In this document: positions 33,543 to 44,900 of the stretch, piece by piece | How positions within the stretch are numbered: position 1 is the first letter of the stretch | Layout of the letters: the number at the start of each line of letters is the position of its first letter | Assembly: GCA_963971535.1 (NCBI GenBank) | Contig: OZ020591.1 | Span: 18,515,877-18,579,876 of the forward strand | Reading direction: 5' to 3' | Length of the DNA: 64,000 nt | Source of the DNA: Notolepis coatsorum | Taxonomy: Eukaryota; Chordata; Actinopteri; Aulopiformes; Paralepididae | Position numbers and translations under genes: made by a program | The notes under the pieces: model-generated | What the model saw: only the letters and a program-made list of their open reading frames with translations | Database searches by the model: none | Told to the model about the DNA's origin: nothing

Positions 33543-35564
33543 ATGATGACTGAGCGCTACTCTGACTACAATAAGGCATCAAATATGCGAAGACGGTCAC
33601 GGAATATAGTTGATAAACTTTTCCAATTGCACTCTGCAAATAGGCACACCTCTGAGGCGCCTGAACCTCCAGGTTATCAACTTCCTGATTTAGCAGAGGG
33701 ACAGGGAGGACTTGATTTTGAACAAGAATTGATGGATGCTGAATGCACAGCGGTTGGTGAAAACGAGGCCTATCCTGAGCCAGTGGGGGACTGTGAAAAT
33801 GGGAGTGAGAGTGATGATGAAATGCAACAGCCTTCTCTAACTACTAGCTTGATGCACTGGGCCGTTGAGTATAGTATTACTTTGGTTGCACTGACTGCCT
33901 TGTTGTCAGTCTTGAGGCATTACCACCCATCCCTACCCAAGGATGCCAAGACACTCCTCCATACCAGCAGAAATTACATTATCACACAAGTTGCAGGTGG
34001 TACATACTTTTATTTTGGAATTGTAAATGCTCTGTCATGTTTTTTGAAAAAAATTTGGTTGAAAATTCCAGATCAGCACACAATCAAACTACAACTAAAT
34101 TTTGATGGGCTCCCTATTTTTAAGAGTTCAAGTCTCCAGTTCTGGCCAATTTTGGGCTTAGTGCAGGGATTTGGTGTAAACAAACCTTGCTTGATTGCCT
34201 TGTTTGGTGGAAAATCGAAACCACAACCTCTGGTAGAATACTTGAGAGATCTAGTGACGGAGATAAAATCTGTAGCGGCTGGCTTTCCTTTTAAAGGAAA
34301 AACACTGTTCATAAAAATAACATCAGTAATGTGTGACGCTCCTGCACGGGCATACATAAAAGCCATAAAATCACACACTGGCTATGCAGGCTGTGACAAG
34401 TGCACAATACATGGGGTTCGTGTAGACAGTAGGATGACTTTTCCAGACAGCAAAAGCCCAGCTAGAACAGATGAGAGTTTCAGACTTCAGATGGATGAGG
34501 AACATCACAGAAATGTCTCCCCACTTACTGAGACTTACATTGGAATGGTGTCTATGTTTCCTCATGATTACATGCATCTTGTCTGCCTTGGAGTCACAAA
34601 AAAGATCCTAGAGCTGTGGGCAGGCAGCAAGGGCCGTCTTAAGTGCCGCTTGCCATCCAGGAAAGTAAATCAGTTGTCTGAAACACTTTTGTCTTTCAAG
34701 TGTCACATGCCCAAAGAATTTGCTAGAAAGCCCAGATCTCTTGAAGAGAGACATAGATGGAAGGCAACTGAATATCGACAATTTCTATTGTATACTGGGC
34801 CAGTTGCTCTACTTGATGTTCTGGACACAACAGTTTACAACAACTTCATGTTGTTGCATGTCGCCATAACCATATTGGCATGTCCAAAGTGGTGTGTGGT
34901 CTACAATGATTTTGCAAAAACCTTGCTGCTGTCTTTTGTTGAACACTTTGGACAGCTTTATGGCAGAGAAAATCTGGTCTACAATGTGCACGGCCTTACA
35001 CATCTCAGCGATGATGTAAAAGAACATGGCCACTGTTTGGACAACATCTCTGGGTTTCCCTTCGAGAACTACCTTGGCCAAATAAAGAAAATGATCCGCA
35101 GCCCTCAGTTCCCAGTTGCACAAGTTGTGAGGCGAATGTCAGAGTTGGAAAATGCAGCTTGTAATCGAGATGCACCAAATGAAACCAAACTCATAAAGCC
35201 ACACAGTGATGGTCCACTGCCATCAGACATCACATGTCCAGTCATGCAGTACAAAGAAGCAAGTCTTCCAGACTTCTGTGTCAAGGTATTGACAGGCGAT
35301 AACTGCATATGTTATAACGGAAGAGTAGGCTTAGTCCGCAATATCATTGTGGTTGATGGGGCTCTATATTTGGTGTATAATGAGTTTAGTCATTCTTCCA
35401 ACTTCTTCGACTACCCGATAAACTCTTCTGAACTGGGAGTATTCCTTCTCACAGACTTGTCCCAGGAACTAAAATGCATTAAGATGGATGCGACTGTGAC
35501 AAAATATGTACTCCTTCCACTCAGGGACACATTTGTAGGCATTCCATTACTCCATTTGTCATAA
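33543..35564 (+). CDS. tnp2-type (EnSpm/CACTA) transposase, 673 aa
   Basis: Intact, unspliced frame from ATG 33543 to TAA 35562-35564. The frame is open only from 33501, so this ATG is the natural start. The family resemblance to Transposase_21/tnp2 of CMC elements is seen in order: an acidic N-terminal region; LNFDGLPIF (first catalytic Asp near residue 188); GGKSKPQPLVEYL; CDAPAR (second Asp); a C-x2-C in GYAGCDKC; DYMHLVCLGVTKKI; then HLSDDVKEHG and FPFENYLGQIKK. Expected role: cutting and joining element ends in the nucleus. The intact frame in a repeat-rich region suggests a recent copy. The family call is from motifs, not a search. Confidence 0.8.
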   Translation: MMTERYSDYNKASNMRRRSRNIVDKLFQLHSANRHTSEAPEPPGYQLPDLAEGQGGLDFEQELMDAECTAVGENEAYPEPVGDCENGSESDDEMQQPSLTTSLMHWAVEYSITLVALTALLSVLRHYHPSLPKDAKTLLHTSRNYIITQVAGGTYFYFGIVNALSCFLKKIWLKIPDQHTIKLQLNFDGLPIFKSSSLQFWPILGLVQGFGVNKPCLIALFGGKSKPQPLVEYLRDLVTEIKSVAAGFPFKGKTLFIKITSVMCDAPARAYIKAIKSHTGYAGCDKCTIHGVRVDSRMTFPDSKSPARTDESFRLQMDEEHHRNVSPLTETYIGMVSMFPHDYMHLVCLGVTKKILELWAGSKGRLKCRLPSRKVNQLSETLLSFKCHMPKEFARKPRSLEERHRWKATEYRQFLLYTGPVALLDVLDTTVYNNFMLLHVAITILACPKWCVVYNDFAKTLLLSFVEHFGQLYGRENLVYNVHGLTHLSDDVKEHGHCLDNISGFPFENYLGQIKKMIRSPQFPVAQVVRRMSELENAACNRDAPNETKLIKPHSDGPLPSDITCPVMQYKEASLPDFCVKVLTGDNCICYNGRVGLVRNIIVVDGALYLVYNEFSHSSNFFDYPINSSELGVFLLTDLSQELKCIKMDATVTKYVLLPLRDTFVGIPLLHLS

Positions 35565-35676
35565 CCAGGGGTGTACATACACCAAAAGCCAGTGGACACC
35601 CCCACTAAACCAGTTTCTCATTAAAAATATGCTGTATAAAGTTGTCTATAAACACTTAATATTTCATTATGGTATG

Positions 35677-36472
35677 TGTTGTGAAGGGCCAGATTAAAAC
35701 TGAGAATCTACCTTTATTGTTTGATATACTTTGTATATTATTTATATATACACGGAATATCCCTTTACCTGCGTTCAAACCAGAGTAATATTCGCTCTCC
35801 TTATTGGACAGCGCCCCTAGGCGCCACCTCGCAAGCCCCCAACGGCAGGTTCAAAGACAAGTTCAGGCATGTCAGAACATGCCCGGAGACAGCGTATTGA
35901 TACCAGACAAAGATTGCGGTTTGGGACTAGGTAATCACTTAAGTATATATACAGCGCAAGGTGCGCACAGCAGCAGTTCGTCTACGCAAGCAGTGTGACA
36001 AGTTCGTCTAAAGTCTGTCTGTGGTCGGTAACAGTGAAGTGAGCAACCGTGCGTCTAACAGAGCGTTGAGAGCCATGTGCGAATAGAATAGTAAAGTGTC
36101 ACGAGTTTAATGCAGTAACGTCAAGTTCAACCTAATCTGATGTGAAGTAAATAGTCGTTCATTTATTGTATATCGTGCGGCCACAGTTCGTTCATGTGTA
36201 GCATTACCCAGCGGTTCGTCGTGTTTTAGCTAGTGTACCTTATCCAGGCTGTGTGGCCTAAATACGTGCCCACACCCGAGGAGGCCTAGACGGAGAACCG
36301 TTGGACATGTGCACAGGATTGGACAACGTCGGCGATTGCAGAACCATTACCGGTTGGATTATATTGATTTGGAACGTTTTTTGTCTGGCCAGTAATTAAA
36401 GTACATAACTAGCAGTGGTTTAATCTATCACAATCTTTAATACAGTCAGGGTTTTGTAACCCCTCAGTTACA
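35677..36472 (+). mobile_element. Solo LTR (796 bp)
   Basis: Begins TGTTGTGAAGGGCC and ends CCTCAGTTACA, flanked by GTATG on both sides (35672-35676 and 36473-36477). Same family as 23015-25234, which is reversed. It carries a TATATATA stretch near 35945 and AT-rich ends. It inserted in the 3' flank of the transposase gene. Confidence 0.9.
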
Positions 36473-36477
36473 GTATG

Positions 36478-36900
36478 TATTAAGCTTGCCAAGTTGGGCA
36501 GTATACATTTTTTTCATACCTTTCTGACATCACACCCCTGTATATTCATCAAAGGCATAACATGCGCAACATATAATCTAACTAGTGCCCAATGAATGTA
36601 TCTGGGAGATTTTTTTTAAATTAATTCCGTTGTCAAGGGCAGTGGCTAGTTCTAGCGGAAGCCGAACTAGAATGGAGAAGTAAGACAACTCCTTCCCTCC
36701 ACTAGTCTGAGGGTCCACCTTGGGCAAGTGTTAGTACCCCCTTTAGCCTCCCTACCTAGGCCTACAGGGTGCCGCACTGCCTTGTGTGTGTGCGTAGGGA
36801 TACGCAAAGGCTAAGGGAGAAAACCCTGAAAGAAAACCACACTGCCTTGTGTGTAATAGGCAAAGGCTAGGTCCAAGGGATTGAAAAAATATCAGTATCA
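36478..36900. other. Unassigned sequence
   Basis: About 420 bases with no recognisable gene. A CACTGCCTTGTGTGT phrase is repeated at 36776 and 36840. Confidence 0.5.
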
Positions 36901-36914
36901 TCATGTGATCCACG

Positions 36915-37045
36915 TGAATCCACGTACATTTCCGTGCCAATTCATATTTAAAGTATACAGACATGAATGGTATCAATCTCCTCAACTCTGGTCAAGAAAG
37001 CAAATACGCATATTACCCAAAATGTTGAACTATTCCTTTAGAAGA
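36915..37045 (-). mobile_element. MITE fragment in intron of the inverted gene copy
   Basis: Reverse complement of 46897-47030 in the + gene copy, ending CCCAAAATGTTGAACTATTC. Its presence in both copies shows the gene duplication came after this MITE insertion. Confidence 0.8.
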
Positions 37046-37177
37046 TTAAGAAACCATATAATAATAAAGCAAAACTTACTCAGGACAACATCTTTAATTG
37101 CAAGTGGCTCGAAGTGCTTGCCATTTGCCCCACGCCAGTTAATTTTCTTGGCCAGCTGGTTTGTCACTAGTTTCGCC

Positions 37178-37604
37178 AAAGTCTGTCTGTGGTCGGTAAC
37201 AGTGAAGTGAGCAACCGTGCGTCTAACAGAGCGTTGAGAGCCATGTGCGAATAGAATAGTAAAGTGTCACGAGTTTAATGCAGTAACGTCAAGTTCGACC
37301 TAATCTAATGTGAAGTAAATAGTCGTTCATTTATTGTATATCGTGCGGCCACAGTTCGTTCATGTGTAGCATTACCCAGCGGTTCGTCGTGTTTTAGCTA
37401 GTGTACCTTATCCAGGCTGTGTGGCCTAAATACGTGCCCACACCCGAGGAGGCCTAGACGGAGAACCGTTGGACATGTGCACAGGATTGGACAACGTCGG
37501 CGATTGCAGAACCATTACCGGTTGGATTATATTGATTTGGAACGTTTTTTGTCTGGCCAGTAATTAAAGTACATAACTAGCAGTGGTTTAATCTATCGCA
37601 ATCT
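37178..37604 (+). repeat. Partial LTR copy inside an exon
   Basis: 427 bases nearly identical to 36010-36436 of the nearby solo LTR, lacking both LTR ends. It is flanked by direct duplicates of the exon segment (about 37112-37177 and 37619-37683), unlike a normal retrotransposon insertion. Confidence 0.85.
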
Positions 37605-37734
37605 CGAAGGCCTGCTTGCCATTTGCCCCACGCCAGTTAATTTTCTTGGCCAGCTGGTTTGTCACTAGTTTCGCCATAGTCCTCCAAACAGTTTCTTTAA
37701 CAGTCAATCCCCCAGCCATCGCCAAGTAAAGGAT

Positions 37735-39024
37735 CTGAAAGACAAAAAATTTTTGTTTCCTCTACACTTCATTCAGGAGTGGTGGACCAAGAACATACCA
37801 CCATAGGTAGACAATTGGAAACTGATCATATTCATGATAGCAAAAAAAAGAAGAAAAAGCATAAGGCCTAGTGCGTCGAAGTAGCCCTAATCATGATCAA
37901 GTAACCAAATATATAATAAATAAGGGCCATAGGTCAAAAGTCTCAGCAAATGTCAATTCCTCAAATATACATTTTTCCTTATAAACATCCTCCTGTGCAA
38001 TGCGCTCATCAAGGGTTCTCAGGTCATCCAGGGTGGAAAGTGGTAACATCGTAAATGGAAGGCCATCTGGGACGGTTGCTCCACCATTTTTTAGCAGTAA
38101 GGTGTGCATTTCCTTTATCATTTGATTAGTCGTTGCCACAGTAGTTAAAATCTACGTAAAGGATCTGAAAGACAAAATTTTTTAGTTTCCTCTACACTTC
38201 ATTCAGGAGTGGTGGACCAAGAACATACCACCATAGGTAGACAATTGGAAACTGATCATATTCATGATAGCAAAAAAAAGAAGAAAAAGCATAAGGCCTA
38301 GTGCGTCGAAGTAGCCCTAATCATGATCAAGTAACCAAATATATAATAAATAAGGGCCATAGGTCAAAAGTCTCAGCAAATGTCAATTCCTCAAATATAC
38401 ATTTTTCCTTATAAACATCCTCCTGTGCAATGCGCTCATCAAGGGTTCTCAGGTCATCCAGGGTGGAAAGTGGTAACATCGTAAATGGAAGGCCATCTGG
38501 GACGGTTGCTCCACCATTTTTTAGCAGTAAGGTGTGCATTTCCTTTATCATTTGATTAGTCGTTGCCACAGTAGTTAAAATCTACGTAAAGGATCTGAAA
38601 GACAAAAATTTTTAGTTTCCTCTACACTTCATTCAGGAGTGGTGGACCAAGAACATACCACCATAGGTAGACAATTGGAAACTGATCATATTCATGATAG
38701 CAAAAAAAAGAAGAAAAAGCATAAGGCCTAGTGCGTCGAAGTAGCCCTAATCATGATCAAGTAACCAAATATATAATAAATAAGGGCCATAGGTCAAAAG
38801 TCTCAGCAAATGTCAATTCCTCAAATATACATTTTTCCTTATAAACATCCTCCTGTGCAATGCGCTCATCAAGGGTTCTCAGGTCATCCAGGGTGGAAAG
38901 TGGTAACATCGTAAATGGAAGGCCATCTGGGACGGTTGCTCCACCATTTTTTAGCAGTAAGGTGTGCATTTCCTTTATCATTTGATTAGTCGTTGCCACA
39001 GTAGTTAAAATCTACGTAAAGGAT
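37735..39024 (-). repeat. 430-bp exon-intron unit, 3 tandem copies
   Basis: Units start near 37735, 38165 and 38595 and are practically identical, with equal 80-codon frames. In each unit the acceptor-side sequence (CTTTCAGATCCTTTACG on the minus strand) belongs to the next exon of the normal gene, so the unit boundary joins two exons' flanks. Confidence 0.9.
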
Positions 39025-39261
39025 CTGAAAGACAAAATTGTTTAGTTAAATGCCCTTGAGGTTGCTCATCCTCATCGTCACTTGAGAGCAATCTTTTTGT
39101 GCCTCTATTGAACAAAAGTACTAGTGTTGGCCATTTCATAATGTACAAACAGTACTAACTAAGTCTCTGCTTCAGAAAGGTTTAGCCCAATAAGTACACA
39201 TATCATCTAATGAAATATTAAGTGTTTTATAGACAACTTTATACAGCTAACTCTATACAGT

Positions 39262-39600
39262 TTAAAGGAACACGCCAACATTTTGGAAAATTCGCTCAGT
39301 CTTAGCACAATGATAGCCTAGCTTAGCACAATGAATGGAAGCGGGCATGACTGGTTAGCCTAGGCATTGTCCAACTAACACCTCTCCCGACGGCTACCCA
39401 GTCATGTCCGCTTCCATTCATTGTGCTAGGCTAACATGCAGCTTAGCTAGGCTAGTTCACTACAGTCAGAAAATATACAATGGCTACCCAGTCATGTCCG
39501 CTTCCATTCATTGTGCTAGGCTAACATGCAGCTTAGCTAGGCTAGCCTAGTTCACTACAGTCAGGAAATATACAATCAAAATACAACTCCCAAACGTTCA
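39262..39600. mobile_element. MITE remnants
   Basis: Starts TTAAAGGAACACGCCAACAT, an end shared with 43128, 48288 and 59188. The interior contains CTTCCATTCATTGTGCTAGG and its complement several times, with a duplicated CTACCCAGTCATGTCC block (39396 and 39484). The right end is degraded. Confidence 0.7.
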
Positions 39601-39639
39601 TGTAAACATATTTGTGACCTGTGTATTTACCACGTCTCC

Positions 39640-41025
39640 CAGTTACACAAGTCACACGAGTCTCCCAGTCACACAAGTCTCCCAGTCACACAAGTCTCCC
39701 AGTCACACAAGTCTCCCAGTCACACAAGTCTCAGTCACACAAGTCTCCAAGTGACACAAGTCACACAAGTCTCCCAGACACACAAGTCTCCCAGTCACAC
39801 AAGTCTCCCAGACACACAAGTCTCCAAGTCACAGAAGTCTCCCAGTCACACAAGTCTCCCAGTCACACAAGTCACCAAGTCACTTGTGTGACTGGGAGAC
39901 TTGTGTGACTTGGAGACTCTTGTGACTTGGAGACTCTTGTGACTTGGAGACTCTTGTGACTTGGAGACTTGTGTGACTTGGAGACTCTTGTGACTTGGAG
40001 ACTTGTGTGACTTGGAGACTTGTGTGACTTGGAGACTCTTGTGACTTGGAGACTCTTGTGACTTGGAGACTTGTGTGACTTGGAGACTTGTGTGACTTGG
40101 AGACTCTTGTGACTTGGAGACTCTTGTGACTTGGAGACTCTTGTGACTTGGAGACTTGTGTGACTTGGAGACTCTTGTGACTTGGAGACTCTTGTGACTT
40201 GGAGACTTGTGTGACTTGGAGACTTGTGTGACTTGGAGACTCTTGTGACTTGGAGACTCTTGTGACTTGGAGACTCTTGTGACTTGGAGACTTGTGTGAC
40301 TTGGAGACTCTTGTGACTTGGAGACTCTTGTGACTTGGAGACTTGTGTGACTTGGAGACTCTTGTGACTTGGAGACTCTTGTGACTTGGAGACTTGTGTG
40401 ACTTGGAGACTTGTGTGACTGGGAGACTTGTGTGACTTGGAGACTCTTGTGACTTGGAGACTTGTGTGACTTGGAGACTTGTGTGACTGGAAGACTTGTG
40501 TGACTGGGAGACTTGTGTGACTGGGAGACTTGTGTGACTTGGAGACTCTTGTGACTTGGAGACTCTTGTGACTTGGAGACTTGTGTGACTGGGAGACTTG
40601 TGTGACTGGGAGACTTGTGTGACTGGGAGACTTGTGTGACTGGAAGACTTGTGTGACTGGGAGACTTGTGTGACTTGGAGACTTGTGTGACTTGGAGACT
40701 CTTGTGACTTGGAGACTTGTGTGACTTGGAGACTTGTGTGACTTGGAGACTTGTGTGACTGGGAGACTTGTGTGACTTGGAGACTCCTGTGACTTGGAGA
40801 CTTGTGTGACTGGGAGACTTGTGTGACTTGGAGACTTGTGTGACTGGGAGACTTGTGTGACTGGGAGACTTGTGTGACTGGGAGACTCGTGTGACTTGTG
40901 TGACTTGGAGACTTGTGTGACTGAGACTCATGTGACTGGGAGACTTGTGTGACTGGGAGACTTGTGTGACTGGGAGACTTGTGTGACTGGGAGACTCGTG
41001 TGACTTGTGTGACTGGGATACGTGG
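39640..41025. repeat. Head-to-head 17-bp minisatellite
   Basis: Units of CTTGTGTGACTTGGAGA. About 14 copies run in one direction (39640-39882) and about 67 in the other (39883-41025). The flanks are inverted copies as well (GTGTATTTACCACGT at 39622; its complement near 41019). The whole is a large palindrome whose centre is near 39882. Frames through it are artefacts. Confidence 0.95.
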
Positions 41026-41107
41026 TAAATACACAGGTCACAACATGCTTACAGGAACGTTTGGGAGTTGTTGGAGATAATTAAGTTAAGGAGTTGTTGT
41101 TAAGATA

Positions 41108-41281
41108 ATGTTCCACATTGTGGACTTTGTGTGTGAGGAAGAAAATGGAGCGAATGATAAGACTGAGGTGGTTCCAGCTTCATGGGTGGCTGATGACAAA
41201 TGCTACTGGCCTCCGTATGAATCCAGGGATCACTGCAACTTGGCAGTATCACGAGCACAACAACAGTCAGTTGTTTCCTGA
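41108..41281 (+). pseudogene. Duplicate first exon of the DUF4806-type gene
   Basis: Starts ATG TTC CAC ATT GTG GAC like the exon at 41910 and encodes the same CYWPP and VPASW landmarks. It diverges after about 50 codons and stops at 41279-41281 with no matching donor. It could be an alternative start exon but is probably a relic. The stretch 41282-41909 holds nothing else I recognise apart from G and T runs. Confidence 0.7.
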
Positions 41282-41909
41282 CTGTAGTGAACTAGGCAAT
41301 GTCGGTTCTGGGGGGGGGGGGCCTTGTGTTTTCCAAGTGTTTGGGAGCGTTTCATGAAATCTTCTCTCTATTGCCTAATTTCCACCAACCGCTGGTATTG
41401 GCTCTACTCGCCTTTTTTTTTATTTTTTTTTATGGGGCTCGTTGGAATTATTTAAGAAATGGAGTGGATTACTGTTTCAGCAGCGCCATGGATTCTCTTC
41501 ATACAGTGCAGGACTGCAATTGACACTGCGAGGGGACAGTGTAGCAAAGCTAAAGTGAAGCTAATGCTTCAGGAACTGAATGGAGCTTTGAGTGACCGGT
41601 GCTGTTTCTAGCAGAAGACTGTATTTGGATGTAAGAGCAGGACATCACCGCAGCTGGATTCATCCAACATTCACAGCTGGAGAGCGGACGGCCGTGCATG
41701 TTGAGAAGATTGCTGTGGCAGCAAAAATGGTCCATGAGCCAGAGTACAACAGCAAATTGATGTATGTTTGCCAATCTGCTACCAGCCCATATTATGCTAC
41801 TGTTTACACATATATAATAAAAAAAAATAGTCCTATAATATATTAAATTATTGTAAAGTTTAAATTCTTATAGTTGCATATTCTTTTTCAATCCCTTTCT
41901 GTTAAGATA

Positions 41910-44900
41910 ATGTTCCACATTGTGGACTTTGTGGGTGAAAATGGAGCCAATGATGAGACGGAGCTGGTTCCAGCTTCATGGGTGGTTGATGACAAGTGCT
42001 ACTGGCCTCCGTTTGAATCCAGGAATCGCTGCAACGTTGCAGTTACACGACAAGAACTTCCAGAGGCATCCTGGAGAACGTATACTTCGAGGATCAGGGC
42101 AACTAAAAGTATGATTTTATATTTACATTTAGTCATTTAGCTGACGCTTTTATCCAAAGCGACTTACAAGTTCTGTACGACAAGTCATCAGGAAGGTGAA
42201 GGGCAACACTCTATCAGCTGACTAACAATGTTCATCAAAGTGTTGAGTGCTACAGTGTAGGTTAGTTTATTAGGACAAGTGCAATTTATTTAATGATTTA
42301 ATTAATTGTTTATTTAATTGTTACAAATACCAACCACAACTGGCATTAGATTTACTTAATGAATTGCATTAATGATAAATTTTTTTTTAATCCCAGATAC
42401 ATTTAGTGAGGCACGGATGCTGCTCCCGAGGGCAATGCAGACGTCTGACCTTCAGACTGATGATGAGGAGGACACACGTCCATCGCATAAAAAAAGGAAG
42501 AGAAGGTAATAAATTGAATACACTCTAATACATAAATTAGGTACAGTAGTAACCTAGGCACACAGCCGCTTCCCTATTTTTTATTTTTTTTTATTGGTCT
42601 TTTTCCCCCTCCATTTTCCTCCAATTTTCTCCCATCCCAATGTTAGTCGTATGCCAATTCCCAGTCCCTTCCTGGTCACAGTCAGATAATCTGGGAGAGT
42701 GGAGGCTACCACGTGCTTCCTCCGACACACGTCCAGCCAATCACTGCTTCTTTTCACCTGGCAGCGCGGATTCTTATCGAGGGGGCGTAGCGTGTGGGAG
42801 GACCACACTATCCCCCTCGAGTCCTATCCGCGCTTAGCAGGCACCCCGACCGAACTGTAGGAGTCGCTGTTTACAACGACCCGGACCCACCCCGCCAGCT
42901 TCTCCCACCCTCTAATACAGCCAATTGTATTAGTGCAGACGGCCAGCCAAGCTGGTGACAACCCCGGAGCTGTGAGCTGGATTCGAACAGGCGAATCCAG
43001 CTCACAGCTCCGGGGTTGGTGACGAACGCAATCTCCGCTCGGCCACCTAACCGCCCCCCGCTTCCCTATTTTTAATGTGGAGTGTACCCAGATGGTTCTG
43101 TGAAACAAACCATCTGGCAGCATCAGGTTAAAGGGGAACTCCAACATTTTGGGAAATTAGCTTATTTAACATCTTCCCTGGAGTTAGACAAGAAGATACA
43201 TACCTTTTTTGTCTCTGTGCGTGCATTTTAGCTTTGGGAATAGACGCTCCGTTAGCATAGCTTAGCTTCATCACTGGAAGTGAGTAGGGGCCGGAGCCTT
43301 ACAGTGCCTTACAGTGTATTGCAAGGTCTGACATTGACCAATCTTGATATGCATGACCTTGGTGGGCTCTAGGTCAACTCCTGAAAAGGGGGTCAATGTC
43401 AGACTTTGCAATCAAAAGTTAGGGGGCTAATAACCCTTGCCATAATTTCAGTGTGCCCCCTAACTTTTGATTGCAAGGTCTGACATTGACCCCCTTTTCA
43501 GGAGTTGACCTAGAGCCCACCAAGGTCATGCATATCAAGTTTGGTCAATGTCAGACCTTACAATACACTGTAAGGCACTGTAAGGCTCCGGCCCCTACTC
43601 ACTTCCAGTGATGAAGCTAAGCTATGCTAACGGAGTGTCTATTCCCAAAGCTAAAATGCACGCACAGAGACAAAAAAGGTATGTATCTTCTTGTCTAACT
43701 CCAGGGAAGATGTTAAATAAGCTAATTTCCCAAAATGTTGGAGTTTTCCTTTAACTCACCCACTTTATGGGTGAAAGGCAAAAGTTGTCTATAAAACACT
43801 TAATATTTCATTAGATGATATGTGTACTTATTGGGCTAAACCTTTCTGAAGCAGAGACTTAGTACTGTTTGTACATTATGAAATGGCCAACACTAGTACT
43901 TTTGTTCAATAGAGGCACAAAAAGATTGCTCTCAAGTGACGATGAGGATGAGCAACCTCAAGGGCATTTTCCCCCTGCACCGCAAATCGAATCGCCAATC
44001 CGTCCTACATCCCCCACACCTAGCGTGGCACCCCGTACCTGGCCCAGGCTAAGTCGTAAGTGTTTTACAGCAATTATTACTACACAGTAAATCTCAAGTG
44101 TTGCATATCTGTATTGAAAAATCCACTGTGGCACAGCCACACCGGTGATGACACCAGTGTACTGTCAATCTAACTAACTGTAACTGTCCCCTCCTACTTA
44201 TTTTCTCTATATCGCCTAGCTGCCACCACACCTAGCCTGGCAACCCCTACCCGGCCCAGGCTAAGTCGTAAGTGTTTTACAGCAATTATTACTACACAGT
44301 AAATCTCAAGTGTTGCATATCTGTATTGAAAAATCCACTGTGGCACAGCCACACCGGTGATGACACCAGTGTACTGTCAATCTAACTAACTGTAACAGTC
44401 CCCTCCTACTTATTTTCTCTATATCGCCTAGCTGCCACCACACCTAGCCTGGCAACCCCTACCCGGCCCAGGCTAAGTCGTAAGTGTTTTACAGCAATTA
44501 TTACTACACAGTAAATCTCAAGTGTTGCATATCTGTATTGAAAAATCCACTGTGGCACAGCCACACCGGTGATGACACCAGTGTACTGTCAATCTAACTA
44601 ACTGTAACAGTCCCCTCCTACTTATTTTCTCTATATCGCCTAGCTGCCACCACACCTAGCCTGGCAACCCCTACCCGGCCCAGGCTAAGTCGTAAGTGTT
44701 TTACAGCAATTATTACTACACAGTAAATCTCAAGTGTTGCATATCTGTATTGAAAAATCCACTGTGGCACAGCCACACCGGTGATGACACCAGTGTACTG
44801 TCAATCTAACTAACTGTAACTGTCCCCTCCTACTTTTCTCTATCGCCAATCCGTCCTACAGCTCCCACACCTAGTGTGGCACCTCGTACCCGGCCCAGGC

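Larger units (their letters stand above)
37080..39113 (-). pseudogene. Inverted, damaged copy of the DUF4806-type gene
   Basis: On the minus strand, exon 3 start (GTKRLLSSDDEDEQPQG) lies at about 39051-39113. It is followed by three tandem 430-bp units carrying the TNQMIKEMH exon (37897-38139, 38327-38569, 38757-38999). Then comes the ILHLAMAGG-equivalent exon, split into 37605-37734 and 37080-37177 by a 427-bp LTR piece. In the triplicated exon a short deletion at the end removes the splice donor, so the frame reads on into intron. Exons 1, 2 and the last are absent. This copy should not make the normal protein. Confidence 0.85.

Noticed and set aside
35562-35620. Inverted-repeat terminus of the EnSpm element after the transposase
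   Set aside because: AGGGGTGT and ACACCCCC near 35567-35612 look inverted, but no partner was found at the other side.
39846-41034. 361 and 384 aa Ser/Lys/His repeat frames
   Set aside because: Pure translation of the 17-bp minisatellite; different frames give the same low-complexity product.
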